Shown here: positions 17,523 through 24,786 of the stretch, piece after piece
Position numbering within the stretch: position 1 is the first letter of the stretch
Layout: every line of letters begins with the position of its first letter
Source of the DNA: Acidobacteriaceae bacterium
GTDB taxonomy: Bacteria > Acidobacteriota > Terriglobia > Bryobacterales > Bryobacteraceae
Reading direction: 5' to 3'
Length of the DNA: 64,000 nucleotides
Assembly: GCA_019240475.1 (NCBI GenBank)
Contig: JAFAYI010000001.1
Coordinates: forward strand, 1 to 64,000
Translations under genes and position numbers: made by a program
The notes under the pieces: model-generated
Databases searched by the model: none
Told to the model about the DNA's origin: nothing
What the model saw: the letters and a program-made list of their open reading frames with translations, nothing else

Positions 17523-18649
17523 CGAGAAACCCCAACCGGCGAGATCGCCTCAACCGACTCCGGCTTCATAGCATTGTAGATGCTCAGCAACTCATCGACT
17601 CGATGCGCGCAGGTGTGGCGCGTTCGAATGGTTTCAAGCCCACGGGCCGAGAGCGCGGCCGCCAGCTCCGGATCGCTCAGCACATTCCTCAAGTGGTCTT
17701 GCATTTCAAGGCCATTGCGGGCCATCAGGAAATCTTCGCCCCCGCGAAAAAGCTCCTCGGTGTCGTCCCACGGCGCCGAGACGAGAGGAATGCCGCAGGC
17801 AAGCGCTTCGAAGGGCCGTATCGTAGGAATGCCGGGAAGCTCACGCGCGTATGGCCGTCGCGGAACGTGAATGGTCGTCCGGAACTGCGCAAACGCAATG
17901 GGCGCTTCGAAGTTAGGCAGCCATCCGCCATACGAAATCCCTGAATCTTCCAATTCGCGCAGCGCCGCTTCGGGATAACGCACGCCATAGACCTGCGCCG
18001 TCAAGCCGAGATCCTTGACAGGCCCGAGAAGAAACTCCCGCAGCTCTTGCGTTCGTTCTCCGTCCCCCCAATTACCGATCCAAACTAGATCGCGAGGCTG
18101 AGCAGCGGCGGTCCGCGGATAAAACGTTCGAATATCCGCCGCTTCATGCCAGACAAAAACCTGCCGGCCCCACCCCAAACGCTCGTATGCGTCCTTTAGC
18201 GAGGCGCCATAAGCGAGCACCCCATCGTAGTCGTCGAGCGCGAACTTTGCGAGTTCCTCCCGTGCAGTCAGCGCGCGATGATGCGTGTCGTGAAAAAACA
18301 GGCGAAGCCCCGGATTCGTCTTTCTGAATTCGCCCGCCGCGGCGATCAGCTCCGGGCCGTTCCATTCGTGCACGATCGCAATCTCAACGCCATCCAGCCA
18401 CTCCTCCATGTGCAGATTGGAAGCCGCGTAATACGTGCTGGATAGATCCGGAAAGGCTGTATGGAAGGAGAGCACGGCGGCGTCCCCGGCGGCGCGAACT
18501 AGATTCTGGCGGCTCCAACTGTCTTCGGGCTCGAAGATCCGCAGCTCATGGCCCCGCGCTGCGAATTCCAAAGCTACGCCGCGCAGGAAGTGCGCGTTCC
18601 CATGGTTCCAATCGGAGACGAGCGAATGATAAAACATCGCTACTCGCAT
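17519..18649 (-). CDS. CgeB-like glycosyltransferase
   Basis: The ATG complementary to 18647-18649 is chosen as start because it shares a base with the upstream stop (TGATG); a TTG one codon earlier is possible. The 376-residue product begins MRVAMFYHSLVSDWNHGNAHFLRGVALEFAARGHELRIFEPED. The donor-site segment is RPFEALACGIPLVSAPWDDTEELFRGGEDFLMARNG, with RHTCAHRVDELL near the end. It is a GT-B fold enzyme of the CgeB group, third of the coupled set. The HDTHHRALTAREEL stretch is shared with CgeB-type relatives. Substrates are unknown. Confidence 0.87.
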   Translation of the reverse strand: MRVAMFYHSLVSDWNHGNAHFLRGVALEFAARGHELRIFEPEDSWSRQNLVRAAGDAAVLSFHTAFPDLSSTYYAASNLHMEEWLDGVEIAIVHEWNGPELIAAAGEFRKTNPGLRLFFHDTHHRALTAREELAKFALDDYDGVLAYGASLKDAYERLGWGRQVFVWHEAADIRTFYPRTAAAQPRDLVWIGNWGDGERTQELREFLLGPVKDLGLTAQVYGVRYPEAALRELEDSGISYGGWLPNFEAPIAFAQFRTTIHVPRRPYARELPGIPTIRPFEALACGIPLVSAPWDDTEELFRGGEDFLMARNGLEMQDHLRNVLSDPELAAALSARGLETIRTRHTCAHRVDELLSIYNAMKPESVEAISPVGVSR

Positions 18650-19776
18650 CAAGCCGCCGCCTCCCGGCCGGTCTTGCGCGCGGAGCGAATCAGTGACTCA
18701 TACAGCTTCGAATACCGGTTGATTGCGCGCGCATAACCATATCTTCTTGAGCGTTCGCGCGCCCTTCGTCCGAATTCCTCCACCTTTGTGGGCTCCCGGG
18801 CGAGAGCGTTGAGTTCGAAGACCCATCGGTCCGCATCGCGCGGGTCGATCAGGATCGCCGCATCCCCCCAAAGCTCGCGCATGCTCTCGATATCGCTGAG
18901 AACCAGGCAGCACCGCGATCGCGCAGCTTCTAGAACCGATAAGCCGAAAGGTTCGTAGAGCGCGGGATGAGCGAAAACAGCGGCTTTGGCCATCTGCCCC
19001 ATTAACTCGCCGTGCGGCAAGGCGCCTAGAGATACTAAGTTGAAATTCTGCGCTGAAGTTCCAGGTCCGGAGTTACTTCCCGCGACACGAATCTCCCAAT
19101 CGAGCTTGGGCGCAAGGCAATTCAGCAGGGCAACATTCTTCGCTCGGTCCCAGATCCGTCCGGCAGCCAGAATAAATGGTTGCCTTAAATTTTCCGCCGT
19201 ACTCCGCGCGCTGCTGAAATTGTGTATAACTTGGATCTTTTCCGAGGGAGCGCCGTAGATTCGTTGCAACTCGCTCGCCATGTAAGAGGATGGCGCGACG
19301 ATGCAATCGGCGGCCGCAAGCCCGGCCGTAACACGGCGACGATACTCGATCCATTCAGCGCCCGCCGCAAAGCCGTGCACGGCTTGCCACCAGGAATAAA
19401 CACAGGAATGCGCAACGACGATCACAGGCTTTCCCCATGCGAGCGCCGCCTGCGCATAGCAGTTGAGATGAATGACATCCGCCTGGAATTCCGCTTGCAA
19501 ACTCAACAGCCATTCGCCTCCGGCATCCACGCCCGCCCAGGGCTCGGCTGTCCATTCGAGCGCGAAATCGCTCTCGGCTAAAGTCAGGCGAGGCGTCCTA
19601 AGCGCGGTTTGTCTCTGCTCGGGGCTAGGGCGCGGCCCGAGGCTGGCAAGCAACACATGAGCCCCGCGGCGCGCAAGACTCGCCGCAAGATCCAGTGAAT
19701 ATTGCCACACTCCGCCGACTGCATCCGTGGTTATCAGCACCCGCAGAGGCTCTCGTCGCTCTGCCGAATTTGGCAT
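18649..19776 (-). CDS. Glycosyltransferase family 4-type
   Basis: The start is placed at the ATG at 19776 (MPNSAERREPLRVLITTDAVGGVWQY), 5 bases after the radical SAM stop; longer readings would run into that gene. The 375-residue GT-B enzyme has the N-terminal motif GGVWQYSLDLAASLARRGAHV and the GT4 donor motif HPALYEPFGLSVLEAARSRCCLVLSDIESMRELWGDAAILIDPRD, with the EPFGLSVLEA glutamates. It transfers a sugar from a nucleotide donor with retention of configuration, by family analogy. It sits between the B12-radical SAM gene and the three CgeB-like genes, in one leftward operon. Confidence 0.9.
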   Translation of the reverse strand: MPNSAERREPLRVLITTDAVGGVWQYSLDLAASLARRGAHVLLASLGPRPSPEQRQTALRTPRLTLAESDFALEWTAEPWAGVDAGGEWLLSLQAEFQADVIHLNCYAQAALAWGKPVIVVAHSCVYSWWQAVHGFAAGAEWIEYRRRVTAGLAAADCIVAPSSYMASELQRIYGAPSEKIQVIHNFSSARSTAENLRQPFILAAGRIWDRAKNVALLNCLAPKLDWEIRVAGSNSGPGTSAQNFNLVSLGALPHGELMGQMAKAAVFAHPALYEPFGLSVLEAARSRCCLVLSDIESMRELWGDAAILIDPRDADRWVFELNALAREPTKVEEFGRRARERSRRYGYARAINRYSKLYESLIRSARKTGREAAA

Positions 19777-19781
19777 CTGGG

Positions 19782-21074
19782 TCAACCGGTTCGGCTTGGC
19801 TCCGCCAATTCTAGTTCCACCAGCGTCTGCGGACGCTGTTCTTGTATGTCGCTGAAGGAATCGAAGCCTTTCAGGTAAGCTTCGTGCGCGCGTTCCCAAG
19901 CCAAATCGTCGGGCGCGCCCCATATCCGCGTGTACTCGGGCGATCCGGGATACGGGAAAAGCGGCACAGGCTTGTTAGCCCATACGCCATGCGTTTCTAA
20001 ATGCTGCCGCCACGCCTCCACTGTTTCCGCATCGTCCTCCGCCATCGCCAGTAAGTTCCCTTGCACGAACGGGATTAAGCTCTTGGCAAAAATCAGCCTC
20101 TCGCTTAATTCTTCCGTCGACATCTTACATTTTTTATCGAGATACGCGCGCCCCGCTTCGGTTATGCTCTCTACTCCGGCTTCCACGGACACGCATCCCG
20201 CGCGGGCGAGCGCCTGAATCGCTTCTCGACTCCACAGATCGATGCGCGTCTGCACGCCTATCTTAATCTTCCGCTCCGCTAACCGCGCGAGTAACTCGCT
20301 ATCGGGAAGAAATATCTCGTCGATGAAGTAAATATATTCGACGCCTTGTGCGATCATCCCGTCCAGCTCTTCTAGGATAACTGGCAGCGGGCGTTTCCGG
20401 TAATTGTTGCGAAAGTTGTCTTTGGCGCAAAAGGTGCAATGGTAAGGGCAGCCGCGCGAGGCTTCCATCTCTGCCCCGGGCGCCAGTGCTTCCGCATCGA
20501 ATCGGTGATGTTGATGCGCGTGGCGCGAGATCGCGCCGTCCGTCCAGCGCAGCGCTGGAAGCTTCTTCACGTCTGCGGCGCGATTCGGGCCGCGAACTAC
20601 AATTCCGCTCTTGCCCCGATATGCAACGGACGGCACATTCGCAAGATCGCCCGCGAGCATCGGCAAGATTTCTTCGCATTCGCCCAATACGACCACATCG
20701 GCCCCGAGCTTTTTCAGAACCGGCCGGGGCGTGGTCGAGCCGTGCGGTCCTACGATCACCAACTGGCCCGGCAGCGAACGCAACCTCTCGCAGAGTTGCT
20801 GCGGAGATCGCAGCTCCGGCGGCGCGCAGCGCCAGAACAGATAACTCGGCGCGGTCGTGACAACCATGAAATCCGGGCGGAACTGCTGGACCCGGTCGAA
20901 AATCTCCGAGTGAGTCCAACCGGCCAACTGTCCGTCGAAGATCGCAGCTTCATGTCCGGCCTGTTCGAGCAGCGCCTTCGAATACCCAAACTCCAGAGGG
21001 AGGTGAGGCTCGCGGCAGCCGAAATAGATGCTGCCTTCGAAGCTCCAGTGTGGATTGATGAGAGCGAAACGCAT
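19782..21074 (-). CDS. B12-binding domain radical SAM protein (TIGR04295-like)
   Basis: This 430-residue protein joins a cobalamin-binding-like N-terminal domain (RFALINPHWSFEGS to about 150, with VIVGPHGSTTP and VVLGECEEILP) to a radical SAM domain with C209-x3-C213-x2-C216 in EASRGCPYHCTFCAKDN. The DxHxxG cobalamin-ligand motif is not evident. From memory it resembles the TIGR04295 family described with the 'rhizo-twelve' gene set. The chemistry may be methylation or rearrangement of an unreactive carbon on a glycan or lipid intermediate. It lies in an operon with an epimerase, methyltransferase and glycosyltransferases. The family assignment should be checked against the HMM. Confidence 0.85.
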   Translation of the reverse strand: MRFALINPHWSFEGSIYFGCREPHLPLEFGYSKALLEQAGHEAAIFDGQLAGWTHSEIFDRVQQFRPDFMVVTTAPSYLFWRCAPPELRSPQQLCERLRSLPGQLVIVGPHGSTTPRPVLKKLGADVVVLGECEEILPMLAGDLANVPSVAYRGKSGIVVRGPNRAADVKKLPALRWTDGAISRHAHQHHRFDAEALAPGAEMEASRGCPYHCTFCAKDNFRNNYRKRPLPVILEELDGMIAQGVEYIYFIDEIFLPDSELLARLAERKIKIGVQTRIDLWSREAIQALARAGCVSVEAGVESITEAGRAYLDKKCKMSTEELSERLIFAKSLIPFVQGNLLAMAEDDAETVEAWRQHLETHGVWANKPVPLFPYPGSPEYTRIWGAPDDLAWERAHEAYLKGFDSFSDIQEQRPQTLVELELAEPSRTG

Positions 21075-21101
21075 CGGGCTTCTGTGTCTAGATTACTTCC
21101 T

Positions 21102-22217
21102 TCACACAACCAGCCCGCGAGACGCCAGTTCATGCTGCATCTCGCCAAAGCGATCTTGTGCCGTTTGGCGTTCCAGCCATTCGGCTAGGTCGCTCATCCC
21201 GGCTTCCAGGGTAACTTCAGGCTTGTAGCCGAGCACCCGCTCAGTCAAAGTCATATCGGGATAGCAATGCCGAATATCTCCGACCCGGTAGTTACCGGTG
21301 ATTTCGGGTTCGAGCCTCTTGCCTAGTACTTTCGCTAGCTTGTAGGCAACTTCTTCGATAGTTACTTTGTCGCCGCTGCCGACATTAAAAACTTGGTCCT
21401 GAGCTTCATCCGCTTCGAGAGCGAGCCGGCAGGCGCGCGCGACATCGTACACGCTGACAAAATCCCGAAGCTGCTGCCCGTCTTCGAAAATAATCGGGCG
21501 TTTACCGTTCAACAGGCGCGAGCCGAAAATCGCCAGAACGCCTGTGTACGGATTCGAGAGCGACTGGTGCGGCCCATAAGCATTAAAGAACCGAACGGCC
21601 ACCGTCGGGACGCCATAAGCGCGCCCCACCATTAGGCACATCTGCTCCTGGTCGTATTTCGAAAGTGCGTAGACGGAGGCAAGCGACGGCTGCTTTGTCT
21701 CGGGCGTGGGCGCCGGATGCAGAGGCAAGCCGTCGGGCGTTCTCATGTCCCATTGGCGAGCCTTCAACTGCCTTACTGTTCTCGAAGCATGCTCATAGGG
21801 CTGGCCCGAGGGCGTCACATACAGACCCTCCCCATATACGCTCATGCTGGAAGCCACTACCAGCTTATTCACCCGATGCTTCATGAGGCGTTCGAGTAAT
21901 AGCGCCGTGCCCCAATTGTTGACGCTTGTGTACTCGGCAATTTGATACATGCTCTGGCCGACGCCAACAAGAGCGACCAGATGATACACCGCGTCTATAC
22001 CCGACAACGCTTCATCCAGTATCTCGGGATTTCGCACGTCGCCCAGCATGAACTCCGCATCTGGATGCAGATAACCCGGCCGCCCGGGCGTCTCTCCATG
22101 AACTTGCGTTACCAAACTGTCGAGCACGCGCACGTGATAGCCAGCTCTGATCAATTCAGACGCGACGTGCGAGCCTATGAATCCAGCCCCGCCCGTAATG
22201 AGCACGGTTCCTTTCAT
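21102..22217 (-). CDS. NAD-dependent epimerase/dehydratase (extended SDR)
   Basis: This 371-residue protein has the glycine-rich motif GGAGFIGSH at residues 8-16, DVRNPEILDEALSGIDAVYHLVALVGV, the catalytic SSMSVYGEG serine, and the Y-ALS-K pair in SVYALSKYDQEQ. RFFNAYGPHQSLSNPYTGV and the DFVSVYDVARA segment place it with nucleotide-sugar epimerases/dehydratases of the GalE/RmlB superfamily. It likely interconverts or dehydrates an NDP-sugar used by the downstream glycosyltransferases. An insertion (SGQPYEHASRTVRQLKARQWDMRT) between the strand 5 and Tyr regions is a mark of the subgroup seen in such clusters. The radical SAM gene follows after 27 bases. Confidence 0.92.
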   Translation of the reverse strand: MKGTVLITGGAGFIGSHVASELIRAGYHVRVLDSLVTQVHGETPGRPGYLHPDAEFMLGDVRNPEILDEALSGIDAVYHLVALVGVGQSMYQIAEYTSVNNWGTALLLERLMKHRVNKLVVASSMSVYGEGLYVTPSGQPYEHASRTVRQLKARQWDMRTPDGLPLHPAPTPETKQPSLASVYALSKYDQEQMCLMVGRAYGVPTVAVRFFNAYGPHQSLSNPYTGVLAIFGSRLLNGKRPIIFEDGQQLRDFVSVYDVARACRLALEADEAQDQVFNVGSGDKVTIEEVAYKLAKVLGKRLEPEITGNYRVGDIRHCYPDMTLTERVLGYKPEVTLEAGMSDLAEWLERQTAQDRFGEMQHELASRGLVV

Positions 22218-22322
22218 CGATTGTTCCTGTCCCCTGTCCTAATCGGTTTCCATTGCTGGTGAATCTACTAGTCCCCTCTCGCTATCCGTGCCGGATTGAA
22301 GGTGTGAAGAAGCGCACAGCAA

Positions 22323-22341
22323 CTTATGTCTTGAACATAAG
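22323..22341. other. Inverted repeat between GH39-like and epimerase genes
   Basis: CTTATGT at 22323-22329 and ACATAAG at 22335-22341 form a perfect 7-bp inverted repeat around CTTGA. The 202-base gap 22218-22419 holds no gene. The repeat lies about 110 bases upstream of the epimerase ATG on the minus strand; it has no T run on either side, so an operator or processing site is as likely as a terminator. Confidence 0.3.
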
Positions 22342-22419
22342 AAGCTTTGTACGTTGGCTTTGTTTCGCCGGGAAGGGTTTTCACGCACGGAGCGCGTACT
22401 TGTACCAGCATGCATGGCG

Positions 22420-23310
22420 CTAACAATCGCCGTAGCGCCGCACCATCTCCGCGCAAAAGGACGCGTACTTTTGCGGGTCCGAAGGAGGGCTGGTGTGATG
22501 AGGCTTGATCCCGTGGTGTTCCGGTGTAAAGCAGAACGTAACCGTCACTTCGAACGGCTCGAGCAAACGCATCTGGCGATCGAACCAGCGCTTTGCATTG
22601 GGCCTCTCGAAATCGGCCCAGCTTAGCCCGGTGCGCAGTTTCTTCACTCCGAAATCCCTCAGCGCCCGCACTGCCGTTTCCAGGCGGTGATCTTCGAAAT
22701 GGAACCACTGGCATATGCCGAAAGCGGGCGCATAGTCTGCGAACTGGCGCGCCGCCAGCTTCATCCCGCCATCCTCTCGAAACAATCCCATGTAGAAATG
22801 CCGGTAATAGGAGGAGCCTTCGCTTTCGCGGTGGCGCGTAGTCGCCGGCCACGCGCGCGGCAAATCGAACAAGCTATACCAGAACACGTGATCCGTCTCC
22901 GGAATCAGCAGCTCCGCCGTCTTCTTCAGCCCGAACTCCTGCACCTCTTCTGCGCCAAACGACGACGCCCCCACCTCCGAGACCCAGATCGGTTTAGATG
23001 TCACGGCCCTGATCTCGGCCAATTTGGCCGGCCACTCGTGAATAGTCCAATGGTTCCAATCGAGCGGAAATCCGTGCACGCCCACCACGTCTAGCTGCTT
23101 CAGCACCCCCAGATCCTGCATGCGCTGAATAAAGGCGGGATCGATCGGCGAAATTCCTCCAAGCACCTGCAGCAGCTTTGGATTCTCGGATCGAACGGCT
23201 TGCGCCGCCAGCTTTACCATCGCGGCGAACATAGACCAATCGCGATCAATCTCGAAATCCCAGTGCGAAAGATTGTTCGGCTCGTTCCAAAACATTACCG
23301 ATTCCAGCAT
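22420..23310 (-). CDS. GH39/beta-xylosidase-like protein, apparently circularly permuted
   Basis: This 296-residue protein begins MLESVMFWNEPNN, where W8-N9-E10-P is the acid/base motif of clan GH-A hydrolases. IWVSEVGAS follows with E112 as probable nucleophile. The C-terminal third (GICQWFHFEDHRLETAVRALRDFGVKKLRTGLSWADFERP, then VTVTFCFTP, HHTSPPSDP and CAEMVRRYG) is what normally precedes WNEPN in such barrels. The strand order is thus beta4-8 followed by beta1-3. It probably cleaves or transfers a sugar within the glycan pathway of this operon. There is no signal peptide, so it acts in the cytoplasm, unusual for a degradative xylosidase. It is in the same frame as the methyltransferase upstream, separated by TAA and 12 codons. 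Confidence 0.78.
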   Translation of the reverse strand: MLESVMFWNEPNNLSHWDFEIDRDWSMFAAMVKLAAQAVRSENPKLLQVLGGISPIDPAFIQRMQDLGVLKQLDVVGVHGFPLDWNHWTIHEWPAKLAEIRAVTSKPIWVSEVGASSFGAEEVQEFGLKKTAELLIPETDHVFWYSLFDLPRAWPATTRHRESEGSSYYRHFYMGLFREDGGMKLAARQFADYAPAFGICQWFHFEDHRLETAVRALRDFGVKKLRTGLSWADFERPNAKRWFDRQMRLLEPFEVTVTFCFTPEHHGIKPHHTSPPSDPQKYASFCAEMVRRYGDC

Positions 23311-23346
23311 GTGTGTGCGATTTGAATTCGAAGAGTGGGCGTCGAT

Positions 23347-24111
23347 TTATAAAGCGGTCGAAACAAACTGGGGAGGAAGCTCGTGCAGCCACGCCGCCGG
23401 GTCGCAGCGGCAGAGGAAAACTTCGGGTTCCGGCATGCTCTCGATCCTGAACCCCGCGCTCCTCAGCGCCGCCTCCGCGCAGGCGCGATTCGGTATCCAC
23501 CAGTTAGTCGGGTCCTGCGAATAACTGTTCTCGACAAAGTGCATCTTCGGAAATCCGGGTTTGTCGAAGATCTCGCATTCGCTGAACGGATAGTCCTCTG
23601 CCACCTTCATCGCCTCCCGGCTGCCGCGCAGCATCGATTGAAAGACGAACCAGTCCCCGGCCACGTATCGCCGCAGCAGATCGAGCGCAAGAAGCGGATA
23701 TCGCAGATGATAAAAGACTCCCATGAATAATACGAAATCGAAGCGCTCGCGCAGGCTTGGCGTTTCGTAAACGGACATTTGCTTGAATGCGATATCGAGT
23801 TGCAACACTTCCGCCGCAAAGCGCGCCTGCCGCAGATACTGCTCATCGTGATCGATGCCCAGCACGCGCCGCGCGCCACGCCGCTTCATCTCGATGGAAT
23901 AAAAACCGGCGTTACATCCCACGTCGAGCACGGTCATCCCCGTCAAATCGGCTGGGATCGCGTGTTCAAAATTCCGCCACTTGGCGGAGGGATAATCGCC
24001 CAGAAAATGGTTGGGCGCCGTTTGAACGCCCGATAGCGACAGGTTATGAAACCATGGACCTAGTTCAACTATCTTGTTCTGAATTTCGTGGAGCGTGAAA
24101 CTGGTTCCCAA
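23347..24111 (-). CDS. SAM-dependent methyltransferase (TIGR04290-like)
   Basis: This 254-residue class I methyltransferase starts at the TTG complementary to 24109-24111; no ATG or GTG is near and AAGGG lies upstream. The SAM motif I is V61-L-D-V-G-C-N-A-G-F70, with D88 in GIDHDE as the acidic ribose ligand. WFHNLSLSGVQTAPNHFLGDYPS in the N-terminus and WWIPNRACAEAALRSAGF near the end recall tRNA-cmo5U-methyltransferase-like and TIGR04290 proteins. TIGR04290 members occur, as I recall, beside the B12-radical SAM protein of the same cluster type. The substrate is presumably a sugar or lipid intermediate. It is the first gene of the leftward operon, and is divergent from the phosphatase gene. 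Confidence 0.82.
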   Translation of the reverse strand: MGTSFTLHEIQNKIVELGPWFHNLSLSGVQTAPNHFLGDYPSAKWRNFEHAIPADLTGMTVLDVGCNAGFYSIEMKRRGARRVLGIDHDEQYLRQARFAAEVLQLDIAFKQMSVYETPSLRERFDFVLFMGVFYHLRYPLLALDLLRRYVAGDWFVFQSMLRGSREAMKVAEDYPFSECEIFDKPGFPKMHFVENSYSQDPTNWWIPNRACAEAALRSAGFRIESMPEPEVFLCRCDPAAWLHELPPQFVSTAL

Positions 24112-24129
24112 GGAATTGTTTTCCCTTTT

Positions 24130-24732
24130 ATGATTCGTATTCTACTCATCCGGCACGGCGCCACCGACTTATTGGGGCGAACGCTGTATGGGCGCATGCC
24201 CGGCGTTCACATCAACTCGGAAGGTTCGGCTCAGGCCGCCGCGCTCGCCCAAGCCTTGCGGCGCCGCTATCGTTTGTCTGAAATTGTTTCAAGCCCCATG
24301 GACCGCGCTCTTGAAACGGCGGCGCCCATCGCCCAAGCGCAGGGCCTCGACCTCTCTACCGACCAGGCGTTCAACGAAATCGATTTCGGCGACTGGATGG
24401 GAAAATCCTTCGACGAGCTGCGCGATCTCGATCTCTGGAAGCGCTATTACAAGTTTCGCGCCACGACGCGCCCCCCTGGAGGGGAGTCGATGATGGACGT
24501 GCAATCGCGAGCCTGGGAAGGAATTGCTCGTCTCGCCGCCCGGCATAAACACGCCTCGGATGCGAGCGCGGCGGTAGTCACTCACGGAGACGTCATCCGC
24601 GCCTTGTTAATTTTGGTGCTGGGGATGTCCATCGACCATATTCAACGGATCGAAGCGGCGCCCGGTTCGGTGAGTGAGATCGCGGTGGATCGGAGTGACC
24701 TGCGTGTGCGCGCCATCAACGAAACGTTTTGA
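24130..24732 (+). CDS. Histidine phosphatase family protein
   Basis: The ATG at 24130 is chosen because MIRILLIRHGAT is the canonical start of this family; an upstream ATG at 24088 would overlap the divergent methyltransferase start. The 200-residue protein has the RHG motif with catalytic His9, the phosphate-pocket arginine in SSPMDRALETA, acid/base EIDFGDW, and the second catalytic His in VVTHGDVIRALL. Members include CobC-like and phosphoglycerate-mutase-like phosphatases. The substrate is unknown. The only 18 bases between this and the methyltransferase imply overlapping divergent promoters. Confidence 0.9.
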   Translation: MIRILLIRHGATDLLGRTLYGRMPGVHINSEGSAQAAALAQALRRRYRLSEIVSSPMDRALETAAPIAQAQGLDLSTDQAFNEIDFGDWMGKSFDELRDLDLWKRYYKFRATTRPPGGESMMDVQSRAWEGIARLAARHKHASDASAAVVTHGDVIRALLILVLGMSIDHIQRIEAAPGSVSEIAVDRSDLRVRAINETF

Positions 24733-24786
24733 CAGGACGGCGCAGCCCGGAGTCGGCGCGCTTGCCGGCCGGGAGCGGCTTTCAAC

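Noticed and set aside
22218..22419. Hidden gene or tRNA in the gap before the epimerase
   Set aside because: No cloverleaf or open frame with ribosome binding site; only the CTTATGT inverted repeat was found.
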